Shown: positions 56,854 through 64,000 of the stretch, piece by piece
How positions within the stretch are numbered: the stretch's first letter is position 1
Layout of the letters: every line of letters starts with the position of its first letter
NCBI RefSeq assembly: GCF_038637725.1
Contig: NZ_CP152052.1
Coordinates: 2,649,501-2,713,500, forward strand
Direction of reading: 5' to 3'
Source: Psychrobacillus sp. FSL H8-0483
GTDB taxonomy: Bacteria > Bacillota > Bacilli > Bacillales_A > Planococcaceae
DNA: 64,000 bases
Program-made: the position numbers and the translations under genes
The notes under the pieces: generated by a model
Told to the model about the DNA's origin: nothing
The model's database searches: none
What the model saw: only the letters and a program-made list of their open reading frames with translations

Positions 56854-57792
56854 TTAGTAAACGGTCTCTTTAAAGAAAAATCCAGTATCAAGTGGACGTA
56901 GTGAAGGTTGTATTTCTTCCAATTTTTTAAACAGATCTTTTTTAATCTCTTTGTATGAGGCTTTTGACTCGTAATAAGCATCAATCGCTTGACGATAATA
57001 GCTAGTTACTGTCGTTACATAAGAAGGATCATGTAAGATACCGTCTATTTTCAAGCTGTCGACCTCTGCAGCTAGAAACTCTTCTAACTCATCGATCATG
57101 CACATATCATTCGGACTAAAAATATGTGTCCCATTCTCATCTTGATAAATTGGATATTTGTTCGAACGTTCTTTGTCATGTAAAAACATATTTTTGTTGT
57201 TTGCACGATTTTCTACTTCCATAGCTTTATCTTGGAATAAGAAATAATTCCCTAGTAATGGTCGTTTAGATTGGAACATACATGTCATCCCATGTACTTG
57301 CACTTCAATCTGCACATCTGCATTTTCTTTTATTTCTACTATTTCATCTAAGCTGAGTTCTCTAGCTAGTACTGCACGAGTTGCCCCTCGTTTGCCCCAA
57401 TAATTCGCTGTGAAATAATTCGTAGCAGTTTGTTCTGTATTCCAATGAAGAGGAATTGTGACACCTGCTTCACGTCTAGCTATAATAACCGCCGGGTCTC
57501 CAAAAACAATTCCGTCTACGCCGATTTCCTGCAGTTTTTGCATATAAGGAGCAAGTGCATCCAATTTATCATTATGAAAAAGAGCATTCATGGCAACATA
57601 TATTTTTTTATTATGTTCTTTTGTTAGCTTTGCTGCAACTTCTATATCTTCCAAAGTGAATTCTCCAGCAAGACGCAAGCCAAAAAATTGTTCTCCAATT
57701 AAAAATGCATCTGCTCCAGCTCTGATTAACTCATTCATATGTTCAATACTTGCAGGAGTAACTAATAGTTCTGTTTTTTTCAATCTTTTCAC
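56854..57792 (-). CDS. trhP1: tRNA hydroxylation protein TrhP1 (U32 family, YrrN)
   Basis: Second U32-family protein, paired with TrhP2 in 5-hydroxyuridine-34 synthesis. About 309-312 residues; starts TELLVTPASIEHMNELI and lacks the extended cysteine cluster of TrhP2 (only HGMTCMF remains), as in B. subtilis YrrN. The frame opens with GTG at 57792, overlapping the trmR stop by 4 bases, but TTG at 57783 lies better spaced from AGAGGTG and may be the true start. Operon trmR-trhP1-trhP2-udk. Confidence 0.9.
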   Translation of the reverse strand: MKRLKKTELLVTPASIEHMNELIRAGADAFLIGEQFFGLRLAGEFTLEDIEVAAKLTKEHNKKIYVAMNALFHNDKLDALAPYMQKLQEIGVDGIVFGDPAVIIARREAGVTIPLHWNTEQTATNYFTANYWGKRGATRAVLARELSLDEIVEIKENADVQIEVQVHGMTCMFQSKRPLLGNYFLFQDKAMEVENRANNKNMFLHDKERSNKYPIYQDENGTHIFSPNDMCMIDELEEFLAAEVDSLKIDGILHDPSYVTTVTSYYRQAIDAYYESKASYKEIKKDLFKKLEEIQPSLRPLDTGFFFKETVY

Positions 57793-58424
57793 CTCTTAAT
57801 ACTTACTAGCATTCCATCTCCAACAGGAAAGAAAGCTGTGTCATAGTCTGGATGATTCATAAGCCATTCCATAAATTGATGCTGATTGCGCACCATCGTT
57901 CGTTTACGCCTTGGCACTTCACTCATAGGTAATTCTGATAAGCCATTTAACAATAAATTATCACAGTAAATAACGCCCCCATCGTGTAAAAAGGGTGCGT
58001 ACTTTTCAAAGAAGTTTTTATATTGGCCTTTTGCTGCATCTATAAAAATAGCGTCAAATTTTTTACTACCTAATGATTCCGATGAAATTTCTAAAGCATC
58101 TCCAACAATTACTTGAATACGTTGTTGTAAATTTGCTCGCTCTATATAATTTTTTGCAAGTTCTGCTTTTTGTTCATCACGTTCGATAGTCACAATCGTT
58201 GCTTCTACTAATTTCATCGCCATTCGCATAGAAGAATAGCCAATAGCTGTACCAAGTTCTAAAATAGTTGAAGGTTTTTGTAAGGAAAGTAATTGAAGTA
58301 ATGACTCCATTCCCATTAATTGCATAATTGGTACATGATTTTCTTTTGCGTACTGTTCCATCTCCATGAAAATGGAAGATCGAGGTTTTATTAGATCTTT
58401 TAAAAAATCATCACTTATATTCAT
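57789..58424 (-). CDS. trmR: tRNA 5-hydroxyuridine methyltransferase TrmR (YrrM)
   Basis: O-methyltransferase that converts ho5U34 to mo5U34 in tRNA, acting directly after the TrhP1/TrhP2 hydroxylation step encoded next to it. 211 residues of the class I catechol-O-methyltransferase-like fold: motif I LELGTAIGYSSMRMA near 57, metal-binding FIDAAKGQY near 128 and CDNLLL near 154. Located between mltG and trhP1. Confidence 0.92.
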   Translation of the reverse strand: MNISDDFLKDLIKPRSSIFMEMEQYAKENHVPIMQLMGMESLLQLLSLQKPSTILELGTAIGYSSMRMAMKLVEATIVTIERDEQKAELAKNYIERANLQQRIQVIVGDALEISSESLGSKKFDAIFIDAAKGQYKNFFEKYAPFLHDGGVIYCDNLLLNGLSELPMSEVPRRKRTMVRNQHQFMEWLMNHPDYDTAFFPVGDGMLVSIKR

Positions 58425-58544
58425 TCCAAGCTAACCCCTTTGGGAAAATATTAACGTACGTACCATTCATTCGGCATTAATCAAGCTACAGTCAGCGTCT
58501 AACGCGTTTTCTTGTATGTAAAAAACACATCTTATAATAACATA

Positions 58545-58580
58545 GCAGGAGAAGGAAAGCGACCTCATTCCTTCTCCTGC
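58545..58580 (-). terminator. Hairpin downstream of mltG
   Basis: GCAGGAGAAGGAA pairs perfectly (13 bp) with TTCCTTCTCCTGC around a 10-base loop, 7 bases past the mltG stop; the following T tract is poor, so termination may be partial. Confidence 0.7.
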
Positions 58581-58586
58581 ATTGTA

Positions 58587-59705
58587 TTATTTTAGATATT
58601 CGTCAATTTTTTGAAGATGCTCTTCATACGTTTCAGAAAAATGGTTTTTTCCTGTTTTATCAGCAAGAAAATAAAAGTAATTTGTGGCCTCTGGATTCAA
58701 AACCGCCTCTATAGATGATTTACCTGCATTCGCAATCGGTCCAGGGGGCAACCCTTGATTTTGATACGTATTATATGGATTATCATATTCTAAGTCTTCG
58801 AAAAGAACACGTTCTTTATGACTGCCTAACGCATATAATACCGTCGGATCTGTTTGTAATGGCATTTGAGCATCTAAGCGATTATAAAATACACTTGCAA
58901 TTGTTTCTCGATCTGTTTGAGCCGTTGCTTCTTCCTCAAGTAAAGATGCAAATGTTAGTAGCCAGTGGACGGATTTTTCTTCTGATTGCAAGAGATCGTA
59001 ATACGAAGAAACTGTTTTTTCCGTATTCTTTAACATTGTTTCAGCAATTTCTTCTAGCGAAGGTTTTTCCTCATAAAACGGATATGTAGCAGGATATAAA
59101 TATCCTTCCAACGCATATCGAACATTTTCCGCTTTAATATCTTCTGTTAATAAATTAGGATATTTGACCATCATTCTATCAACAAATTCATCGCTTGTTA
59201 CAAGATTAAAAAATTCTTCCGCCGATCTACCTGTTTTCTTCTCTACAACTTGTCCTATTTGTTCCAATGTTAAGCCCTCTGGAACAGTTAATGTAAATAG
59301 TGGTTCTCTGTAAATTTTACCAGTTTTTAAACTTTCAATAATTTCATCTAATGTCATTGCTTTTGTTAAATCATATTTGCCCGCTTGAAAATTCGATTCA
59401 TTATTAAATTTTGCATAGTATTTAAATATTTTAGCATCTTTAATGACACCGTTCTTTTCTAGCGTCGCAGATATACTGTCTAAACCAGATCCTATTGGTA
59501 TGTCTACACTTATTAATTCCTCTGAAGTAGGATCTAAAGGTTTTAATGCACTTGTTACATAGTTATACGTGATATAACCACCAATACCACCTACTAATAA
59601 TATTAACAATGCAATTATTAACACAATTCGTCTAACAAGCTTCACTTCTTTTTTCTTTTTTTTCATTTTTTCAAACATGATCTCTTTTTTGGTTTCATTT
59701 TCCAC
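58587..59705 (-). CDS. mltG: Endolytic murein transglycosylase MltG (YrrL)
   Basis: Membrane-anchored lytic transglycosylase that cuts nascent peptidoglycan strands. 372 residues: cytoplasmic basic N terminus, membrane helix (about 26-50), a LysM-like subdomain (about 65-150) and the YceG catalytic domain with LASLLEEEA (catalytic Glu near 255) and QTDPTVLYALG near 285. The start is GTG 59705 behind GGGGGAG. Confidence 0.94.
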   Translation of the reverse strand: MENETKKEIMFEKMKKKKKEVKLVRRIVLIIALLILLVGGIGGYITYNYVTSALKPLDPTSEELISVDIPIGSGLDSISATLEKNGVIKDAKIFKYYAKFNNESNFQAGKYDLTKAMTLDEIIESLKTGKIYREPLFTLTVPEGLTLEQIGQVVEKKTGRSAEEFFNLVTSDEFVDRMMVKYPNLLTEDIKAENVRYALEGYLYPATYPFYEEKPSLEEIAETMLKNTEKTVSSYYDLLQSEEKSVHWLLTFASLLEEEATAQTDRETIASVFYNRLDAQMPLQTDPTVLYALGSHKERVLFEDLEYDNPYNTYQNQGLPPGPIANAGKSSIEAVLNPEATNYFYFLADKTGKNHFSETYEEHLQKIDEYLK

Positions 59706-59755
59706 GGGTTCTCCCCCTTTATATCCATTTCATTATACTAGATAATGGACAAAAA

Positions 59756-59798
59756 GAAAAAGGAGGAATGAGGAGCACCTCTTTCCATCCTTTTTTAG
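59756..59798 (-). terminator. Terminator after yrzB
   Basis: AAAAAGGA with TCCTTTTTT and inner GAGG/CCTC form an interrupted stem with T runs at both ends, about 20 bases beyond the yrzB stop. Confidence 0.75.
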
Positions 59799-59815
59799 TA
59801 GAATAACGCTTACTT

Positions 59816-60109
59816 TTACTCTTCGTCTTCCTCTTCTTCATCTAAAAATGTATTTAACATTTCTTCGATCATATCCCATTCTGCATCCAATTCGATTGGA
59901 AGTAGGTCTCCGTCTTCCCCATCTTCATTAGGTGAGAATGATGAAGCGTGAATTTCGATTTCTTCATTTTCATCTTCTTCCGCACCAATTGGATAGTAAA
60001 GTACATATGACTTCCCGAATTCTTCTGATTCAAATGTGAATAGTACGTTACAAAGTTGCTCATTTCCGTTTTCATCTACAACTGTAATATTTTCTTGACC
60101 GTGGTCCAT
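59816..60109 (-). CDS. yrzB: UPF0473/DUF1292 protein YrzB
   Basis: Highly acidic 97-residue protein of unknown function, conserved downstream of alaS-ireB-ruvX in Firmicutes. [19 protein letters not shown] and YVLYYPIG are family hallmarks; the C terminus is almost all Glu/Asp. 11 bases after ruvX, last gene of the alaS cluster. Confidence 0.92.
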   Translation of the reverse strand: MDHGQENITVVDENGNEQLCNVLFTFESEEFGKSYVLYYPIGAEEDENEEIEIHASSFSPNEDGEDGDLLPIELDAEWDMIEEMLNTFLDEEEEDEE

Positions 60110-60120
60110 TTCCAGTCACC

Positions 60121-60540
60121 TCATCTATTTTTTCTATCAAGAAAGCCTTGTAATATCATTACTGCAGCCATCTTGTCTATCACTTGTTTCCGTTTTTTAC
60201 GGCTAACATCTGCATCTATTAACATACGTTCTGCAGCCATCGTTGTCAATCTTTCATCCCACATTGTTATTGGAAAATTAAATTTGTCAGTCAACATTTT
60301 TGCATATTGTTCCGATGCTTCTGCTCGGGGACCAATGGAATTGTTCATATTTTTAGGAAAACCAACAACGAATTCTGTTACTTCATGTTGTTTTACTAGT
60401 TCATCAATACGATCCAAACCAAACTCTAAATTTTCTTCGTTTATTTTTATCGTTTCAATACCTTGAGCTGTCCAGCCAAGTGCATCACTAATTGCTACGC
60501 CCACTGTTCGAGAACCGACGTCTAAACCCATAATTCGCAT
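60121..60540 (-). CDS. ruvX: Pre-16S rRNA nuclease / Holliday-junction resolvase-like YqgF (RuvX)
   Basis: RNase H-fold nuclease implicated in 16S rRNA 5'-end processing. 139 residues: [15 protein letters not shown] at 5-19 (catalytic Asp), VGFPKNMN near 59 and [10 protein letters not shown] near 97 complete the acidic active site. 2 bases after ireB. Confidence 0.95.
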   Translation of the reverse strand: MRIMGLDVGSRTVGVAISDALGWTAQGIETIKINEENLEFGLDRIDELVKQHEVTEFVVGFPKNMNNSIGPRAEASEQYAKMLTDKFNFPITMWDERLTTMAAERMLIDADVSRKKRKQVIDKMAAVMILQGFLDRKNR

Positions 60541-60542
60541 GC

Positions 60543-60809
60543 TTAAGCCTCATTATTTTTTTTGATATAGAACTTCACTAGCTCTTCTAAAATTTCGTCT
60601 CGTTCTAACTTTCGTATCATGTTACGTGCATCTTGGTGGCGAGGAATATAAGCTGGATCACCAGAAAGTAGATAGCCTACAATTTGATTGATAGAATTAT
60701 ACCCTTTTTCTTCTAGTGCAGAGTGAACTTGTAGCATCACATGTTTAACTTCTTGTTCCATAGATTCTTCAGGGAAATTAAATTTCATCGTCTTATCAAA
60801 TGAGCTCAT
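60543..60809 (-). CDS. ireB: IreB family regulatory phosphoprotein (YrzL)
   Basis: UPF0297/DUF965 protein; in Enterococcus IreB is the substrate of the Ser/Thr kinase IreK and affects cephalosporin resistance. 88 residues starting [15 protein letters not shown], with the conserved N-terminal Thr (phosphorylation site) and [19 protein letters not shown]. The start at 60809 follows GAGGTG; the longer frame to 60860 lacks this. Between alaS and ruvX. Confidence 0.94.
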   Translation of the reverse strand: MSSFDKTMKFNFPEESMEQEVKHVMLQVHSALEEKGYNSINQIVGYLLSGDPAYIPRHQDARNMIRKLERDEILEELVKFYIKKNNEA

Positions 60810-60884
60810 GATCAGCACCTCGCTTTCGATTTTGGTAGGTAACTTTACGTATCTATACATAGTATAACCTAATTTGGAAATTGT

Positions 60885-63518
60885 TTAAACTGATTTGATA
60901 TATTCGTAAACAGAAGTTAACGCAGCTTCTAATTTACTACCGTCTTTTGCACCAGCCATTGCAAAGTCTGGACGGCCGCCGCCTTTACCTCCACATTGCT
61001 CCGCTACTAATTTGACGATATTTCCAGCATGGTAGTTCCCACCTACTATATCTTTTGTTACACCAGCAGAAATCATTACTTTATCCCCATCGATTGCACC
61101 AAGGACAATTACTGCTTTTTCTAATTTTTGTTTTAAATCGTCCATCATTTGGCGTAATTGGTTATTATCTTTTGCATCTACTTTGACAGAGAGTACAGTT
61201 ACATCGTTCACTGTTTGAGCAGAAGATAAAACAGATGATGCTTGACTATTCGCGATTTTTGCAGAAAGTGACTCATTTTCTTTTTGTACATTTTTTAACT
61301 CTTGTAACGTTTGTACTACTTTTGCAGTCAAATCTTTCGATTGAGCCTTCAATAAATTCGATGCTTCTGCTAATATTTGTTCTTCTTCTTTTACAATTTC
61401 AAAAGCACCTTTTCCAGTAACAGCCTCAATACGTCGAGTACCTGCTCCAATTCCACTTTCGGAAAGAATTTTAAAGAATCCAATTTCCGAAGTGTTTTTC
61501 ACATGAACACCACCGCAAAGCTCTAGTGAGAAAGTCCCCATTTGTACAACACGAACAATATTGCCATATTTTTCACCAAATAAAGCCATAGCGCCCATTT
61601 TCTTCGCTTCATCAATATTATGGTATCCAGTTACTACCGGTATATTATCCCACACTTTTTCATTTACTATTCGTTCAATTTTCTCTAACTCGTCTTTTGT
61701 TACTTGTCCAAAATGTGAAAAGTCAAAACGTAAGCGGTCTGGCCCAACATAAGAACCAGCTTGGTTTACATGTGTTCCTAACACATCTTTTAATGCTTGG
61801 TGCAGAATATGTGTCGCTGAGTGATTTTTAATCGTATGGCCTCGTAGAGCTTGATCTACTGTTGCCACTACTTCTGCATCAGCAATCATTTCACCAGATT
61901 CAATTACTACGGTGTGTAAATTTTGTCCATTTGGAGCTTTTTGAACATCTTTCACAAAACCTCTAAATGTATCATTTCCAATCATTCCATGATCCGCTAT
62001 TTGACCACCGCTCTCTGCGTAGAAAGGAGTTTGAGATAAAACTACCTTTACTTCATCCCCTTCATGAGCAGTTTTCACTAGTGCTTGACCAAGAACGATC
62101 GATGTAATATTAGTCTTAACGCTTAATGTATCATACCCTACAAATTCACTTTCATCGTGAATATTGCCGAACACCTCTGATTGTACTTGCATAGAGTCCA
62201 CATTTTGACGAGCAGCACGAGCACGTGAGCGTTGAGCTTCCATTTCTTCTTTGAATCCTTCATGGTCGACCGTCATATTTGCTTCTTCCGCATATTCTTC
62301 CGTCAATTCAATCGGGAAACCATACGTATCATATAACGTGAAAGTAGTTGTTCCAGGAATAAATGACTCCCCTTTTGCACGTTGATCTTCAATTACTTTT
62401 TCGAGAATAGAAAGGCCATCGTGAAGTGTTTCATGGAAACGTTCTTCCTCTGTTTTTATAACGCGCATAATAAAATCTTTTTTTGCTGTTACTTCTGGAT
62501 AGAAATCTTCCATGATTTCTCCAACAACTGGAACAAGCTCATATAAAAATGGTTTATCAACACCAAGTTGTTTTGCAAATCGAACAGCACGTCGAAGTAA
62601 TCTTCTAAGTACATATCCTCTTCCTTCGTTTGAAGGCAACGCGCCGTCACCAATCGCAAAAGCTACCGTACGAATATGGTCTGCAATTACTTTGAAAGCA
62701 GTGTCATCCTCATTGTTTTCACGATATGTTTTGCCAGAAATCGCTTCCGTTTGACGAATAATTGGTATAAATAAATCTGTATCAAAGTTCGTCGGAACAT
62801 TTTGAACAACACTTGCCATACGTTCTAAGCCCATCCCTGTATCAATGTTTTGCTTTGGTAGTGGAGTGTACGTATGATCTGGATTATGGTTGAATTCCGA
62901 GAATACTAAATTCCAAATTTCTAAATAACGCTCATTTTCTCCACCTGGATACAATTCAGGGTCATTTAAATCATTCCCGTATGATTCACCGCGATCATAG
63001 AAAATTTCGGAGTTTGGACCACTTGGACCTTCTCCTATATCCCAGAAGTTTCCTTCCAAACGAATAATTCTCTCCTCTGGAATACCAATTTCGTCTCTCC
63101 AAATAAGATATGCTTCTTCGTCTTCAGGATGAATCGTAATGGATAATTTTTCTGCTTCAAAAGCCACCCATTTTTCATCCGTTAAAAATTCCCAAGCCCA
63201 GTGAATTGCTTCTTTTTTAAAGTATTCTCCGATAGAGAAGTTTCCAAGCATTTCAAAGAAAGTATGATGTCTTGCTGTTTTCCCTACGTTTTCGATGTCA
63301 TTTGTACGTATCGATTTTTGTGCATTTGTAATACGTGGATTTTCTGGTACAACACGACCATCAAAATATTTTTTTAATGTTGCTACACCACTATTAATCC
63401 AAAGTAAAGATGGATCATTGATTGGTACGAGTGGAGCTGATGGCTCTTGTGTGTGTCCTTTTTCAATAAAAAAGTCTAAATACATTTGTCTAATTTGAGC
63501 ACCTGTTAATTGTTTCAT
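60885..63518 (-). CDS. alaS: Alanine--tRNA ligase
   Basis: Charges tRNA-Ala and edits mischarged Ser/Gly. 877 residues: class II catalytic domain (about 1-250, motif 2 [20 protein letters not shown]), tRNA recognition helices, an editing domain (about 550-710) with zinc ligands in NHSATHILH and CGGVHVKN, and a C-terminal coiled coil plus DHHA1 domain ([14 protein letters not shown] near 845). AGGAGG precedes the ATG. Controlled by an alanine T-box; first gene of the alaS-ireB-ruvX-yrzB cluster. Confidence 0.98.
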   Translation of the reverse strand: MKQLTGAQIRQMYLDFFIEKGHTQEPSAPLVPINDPSLLWINSGVATLKKYFDGRVVPENPRITNAQKSIRTNDIENVGKTARHHTFFEMLGNFSIGEYFKKEAIHWAWEFLTDEKWVAFEAEKLSITIHPEDEEAYLIWRDEIGIPEERIIRLEGNFWDIGEGPSGPNSEIFYDRGESYGNDLNDPELYPGGENERYLEIWNLVFSEFNHNPDHTYTPLPKQNIDTGMGLERMASVVQNVPTNFDTDLFIPIIRQTEAISGKTYRENNEDDTAFKVIADHIRTVAFAIGDGALPSNEGRGYVLRRLLRRAVRFAKQLGVDKPFLYELVPVVGEIMEDFYPEVTAKKDFIMRVIKTEEERFHETLHDGLSILEKVIEDQRAKGESFIPGTTTFTLYDTYGFPIELTEEYAEEANMTVDHEGFKEEMEAQRSRARAARQNVDSMQVQSEVFGNIHDESEFVGYDTLSVKTNITSIVLGQALVKTAHEGDEVKVVLSQTPFYAESGGQIADHGMIGNDTFRGFVKDVQKAPNGQNLHTVVIESGEMIADAEVVATVDQALRGHTIKNHSATHILHQALKDVLGTHVNQAGSYVGPDRLRFDFSHFGQVTKDELEKIERIVNEKVWDNIPVVTGYHNIDEAKKMGAMALFGEKYGNIVRVVQMGTFSLELCGGVHVKNTSEIGFFKILSESGIGAGTRRIEAVTGKGAFEIVKEEEQILAEASNLLKAQSKDLTAKVVQTLQELKNVQKENESLSAKIANSQASSVLSSAQTVNDVTVLSVKVDAKDNNQLRQMMDDLKQKLEKAVIVLGAIDGDKVMISAGVTKDIVGGNYHAGNIVKLVAEQCGGKGGGRPDFAMAGAKDGSKLEAALTSVYEYIKSV

Positions 63519-63578
63519 GTAAATTCCTCCTAATTTAAATGTGAATTGCGCCTGAAAGATACATATTTTAGGGAAATA

Positions 63579-63816
63579 AAAAAAGCCCTCATCCCAAAAA
63601 AGGGACGAAAGCTATGATTTCGCGGTACCACCCTAGTTACACGCTGGATTTTGCCCAATGTGTCTCTCAAGAAGCCTTAACGCGGCTATACGGCAAGTAT
63701 TAATTGCACTCAAGAGTAGCTTTCCTAATTGTTGTGCTCTGTGGATTCTTCCAGCCAAGGAATCCTTCTCTAGTCAGGTAACAATAGTACTTTCTCCGTC
63801 ATCATTTTCGTTTATG
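63579..63816 (-). promoter_or_regulatory. Alanine-specific T-box leader of alaS
   Basis: The T-box core AGGGTGGTACCGCGA reads on the minus strand at 63634-63620. The specifier loop presents GCT (63720-63718), an alanine codon, preceded by AAA and followed by A as required; the loop-E side AGTAC precedes it in the transcript near 63790. The terminator (GTCCC/GGGAT stem with GCTTT-type outer pairs and T run) is at 63613-63579. The alaS start lies 61 bases beyond. Confidence 0.92.
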
Positions 63817-63822
63817 CAATTG

Positions 63823-63851
63823 ATTATAGAAAACTATTTGCATTGTGTCAA
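63823..63851 (-). promoter_or_regulatory. Consensus SigA promoter of alaS
   Basis: On the minus strand a perfect TTGACA (63851-63846), 17 bases, and a perfect TATAAT (63828-63823). The -35 contains the TGA stop of the upstream gene. Confidence 0.92.
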
Positions 63852-64000
63852 TTGTCTGCATCCAAAAATTGATATGGCGTTATACCATTCATACCGATTA
63901 ATGGATCAATTAAATGGTAATTATCAGCGGTTAGGTAAGTAGCTTCTACCAAAACTTCAGTAGAATCCTCCTTCACTATTTCCGACTGTTCCTCTGATAG
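63848..64000 (-). CDS. C-terminal fragment, possibly RecD2 helicase
   Basis: The last 50 codons of a gene entering from the right edge, ending in HLIDPLIGMNGITPYQFLDADN-like sequence, acidic upstream. The DPLIGM-x-GITPYxF ending is what I recall for RecD2/YrrC ATP-dependent DNA helicases, which lie upstream of alaS in Bacillales, but no helicase motif is in the window, so this is tentative. Its stop lies within the alaS -35 box. Confidence 0.5.
   Translation of the reverse strand, partial: LSEEQSEIVKEDSTEVLVEATYLTADNYHLIDPLIGMNGITPYQFLDADN

Overview
The window is a low-GC chromosomal segment of an endospore-forming member of the Bacillales. The sporulation genes sigK, spoIIP, gpr, yqfC and yqfD, the com genes comEA, comEB and comEC, the CIRCE/HrcA heat-shock operon and T-box leaders all point there. 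Gene order follows the Bacillus subtilis alaS-to-yqfO stretch closely. A single-chain glycyl-tRNA synthetase, the absence of several B. subtilis genes (yqeY, comER, yqxA, pbpI, yqxD, yqzL) and the style of the intergenic repeats suggest the Planococcaceae (a Psychrobacillus, Lysinibacillus or Sporosarcina relative). The family assignment is an inference. No plasmid, prophage, CRISPR array or complete transposon is visible.

Layout, left to right. 1-8400 (all minus): yqfO (partial), trmK, cccA, an acyl-CoA dehydrogenase, an unknown membrane protein, rpoD, dnaG, ppsR and ccpN. 8454-10116 (plus): a glycine T-box leader and glyS. 10454-20884 (minus): recO, era, cdd, dgkA, ybeY, pgpH, phoH, yqfD, yqfC, an unknown tail-anchor-like gene, floA and nfeD. 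21255-34018 (minus): a secreted SH3 protein, rpsU, deoC, then the heptacistronic heat-shock operon (hrcA-grpE-dnaK-dnaJ-prmA-rsmE-mtaB) behind a SigA promoter and CIRCE, and hemW. 34159-39019 (minus): lepA, a repeat-rich island with a dead IS1182 transposase, spoIIP and gpr. rpsT and the tiny yqzM are on plus. 39495-50244 (minus): holA, comEC, comEB, comEA, then the tightly overlapped yqeM-rsfS-yqeK-nadD-yhbY-aroE-yqeH-yqeG cluster and psd. pssA and an intact sigK are on plus. 51729-63518 (minus): a 26-residue membrane peptide, mtnN, yrrS, greA, udk, trhP2, trhP1, trmR, mltG, yrzB, ruvX, ireB and alaS with an alanine T-box; the end of a probable recD2 closes the window.

Most genes are housekeeping functions: ribosome assembly (era, ybeY, yqeH, rsfS, yhbY, lepA), tRNA/rRNA modification (trmK, mtaB, rsmE, trhP1/trhP2/trmR), replication (dnaG, holA), phospholipid synthesis (psd, pssA, dgkA), protein folding, and sporulation or competence.

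The less ordinary content is between and at the edges of genes. There is a family of large palindromic repeats with constant GC-rich arms and interchangeable cores (two core types, two copies each). There is a second MITE-like family with short terminal inverted repeats, a two-copy repeat that differs by a long internal structured segment, and a three-hairpin element abutting deoC. Three genes (yqfC, comEC, sigK) have a good Shine-Dalgarno placed for an AUA/AUC codon rather than a standard start; for yqfC that Shine-Dalgarno lies inside the stem of the preceding terminator. I did not find a clearly new multi-gene system.
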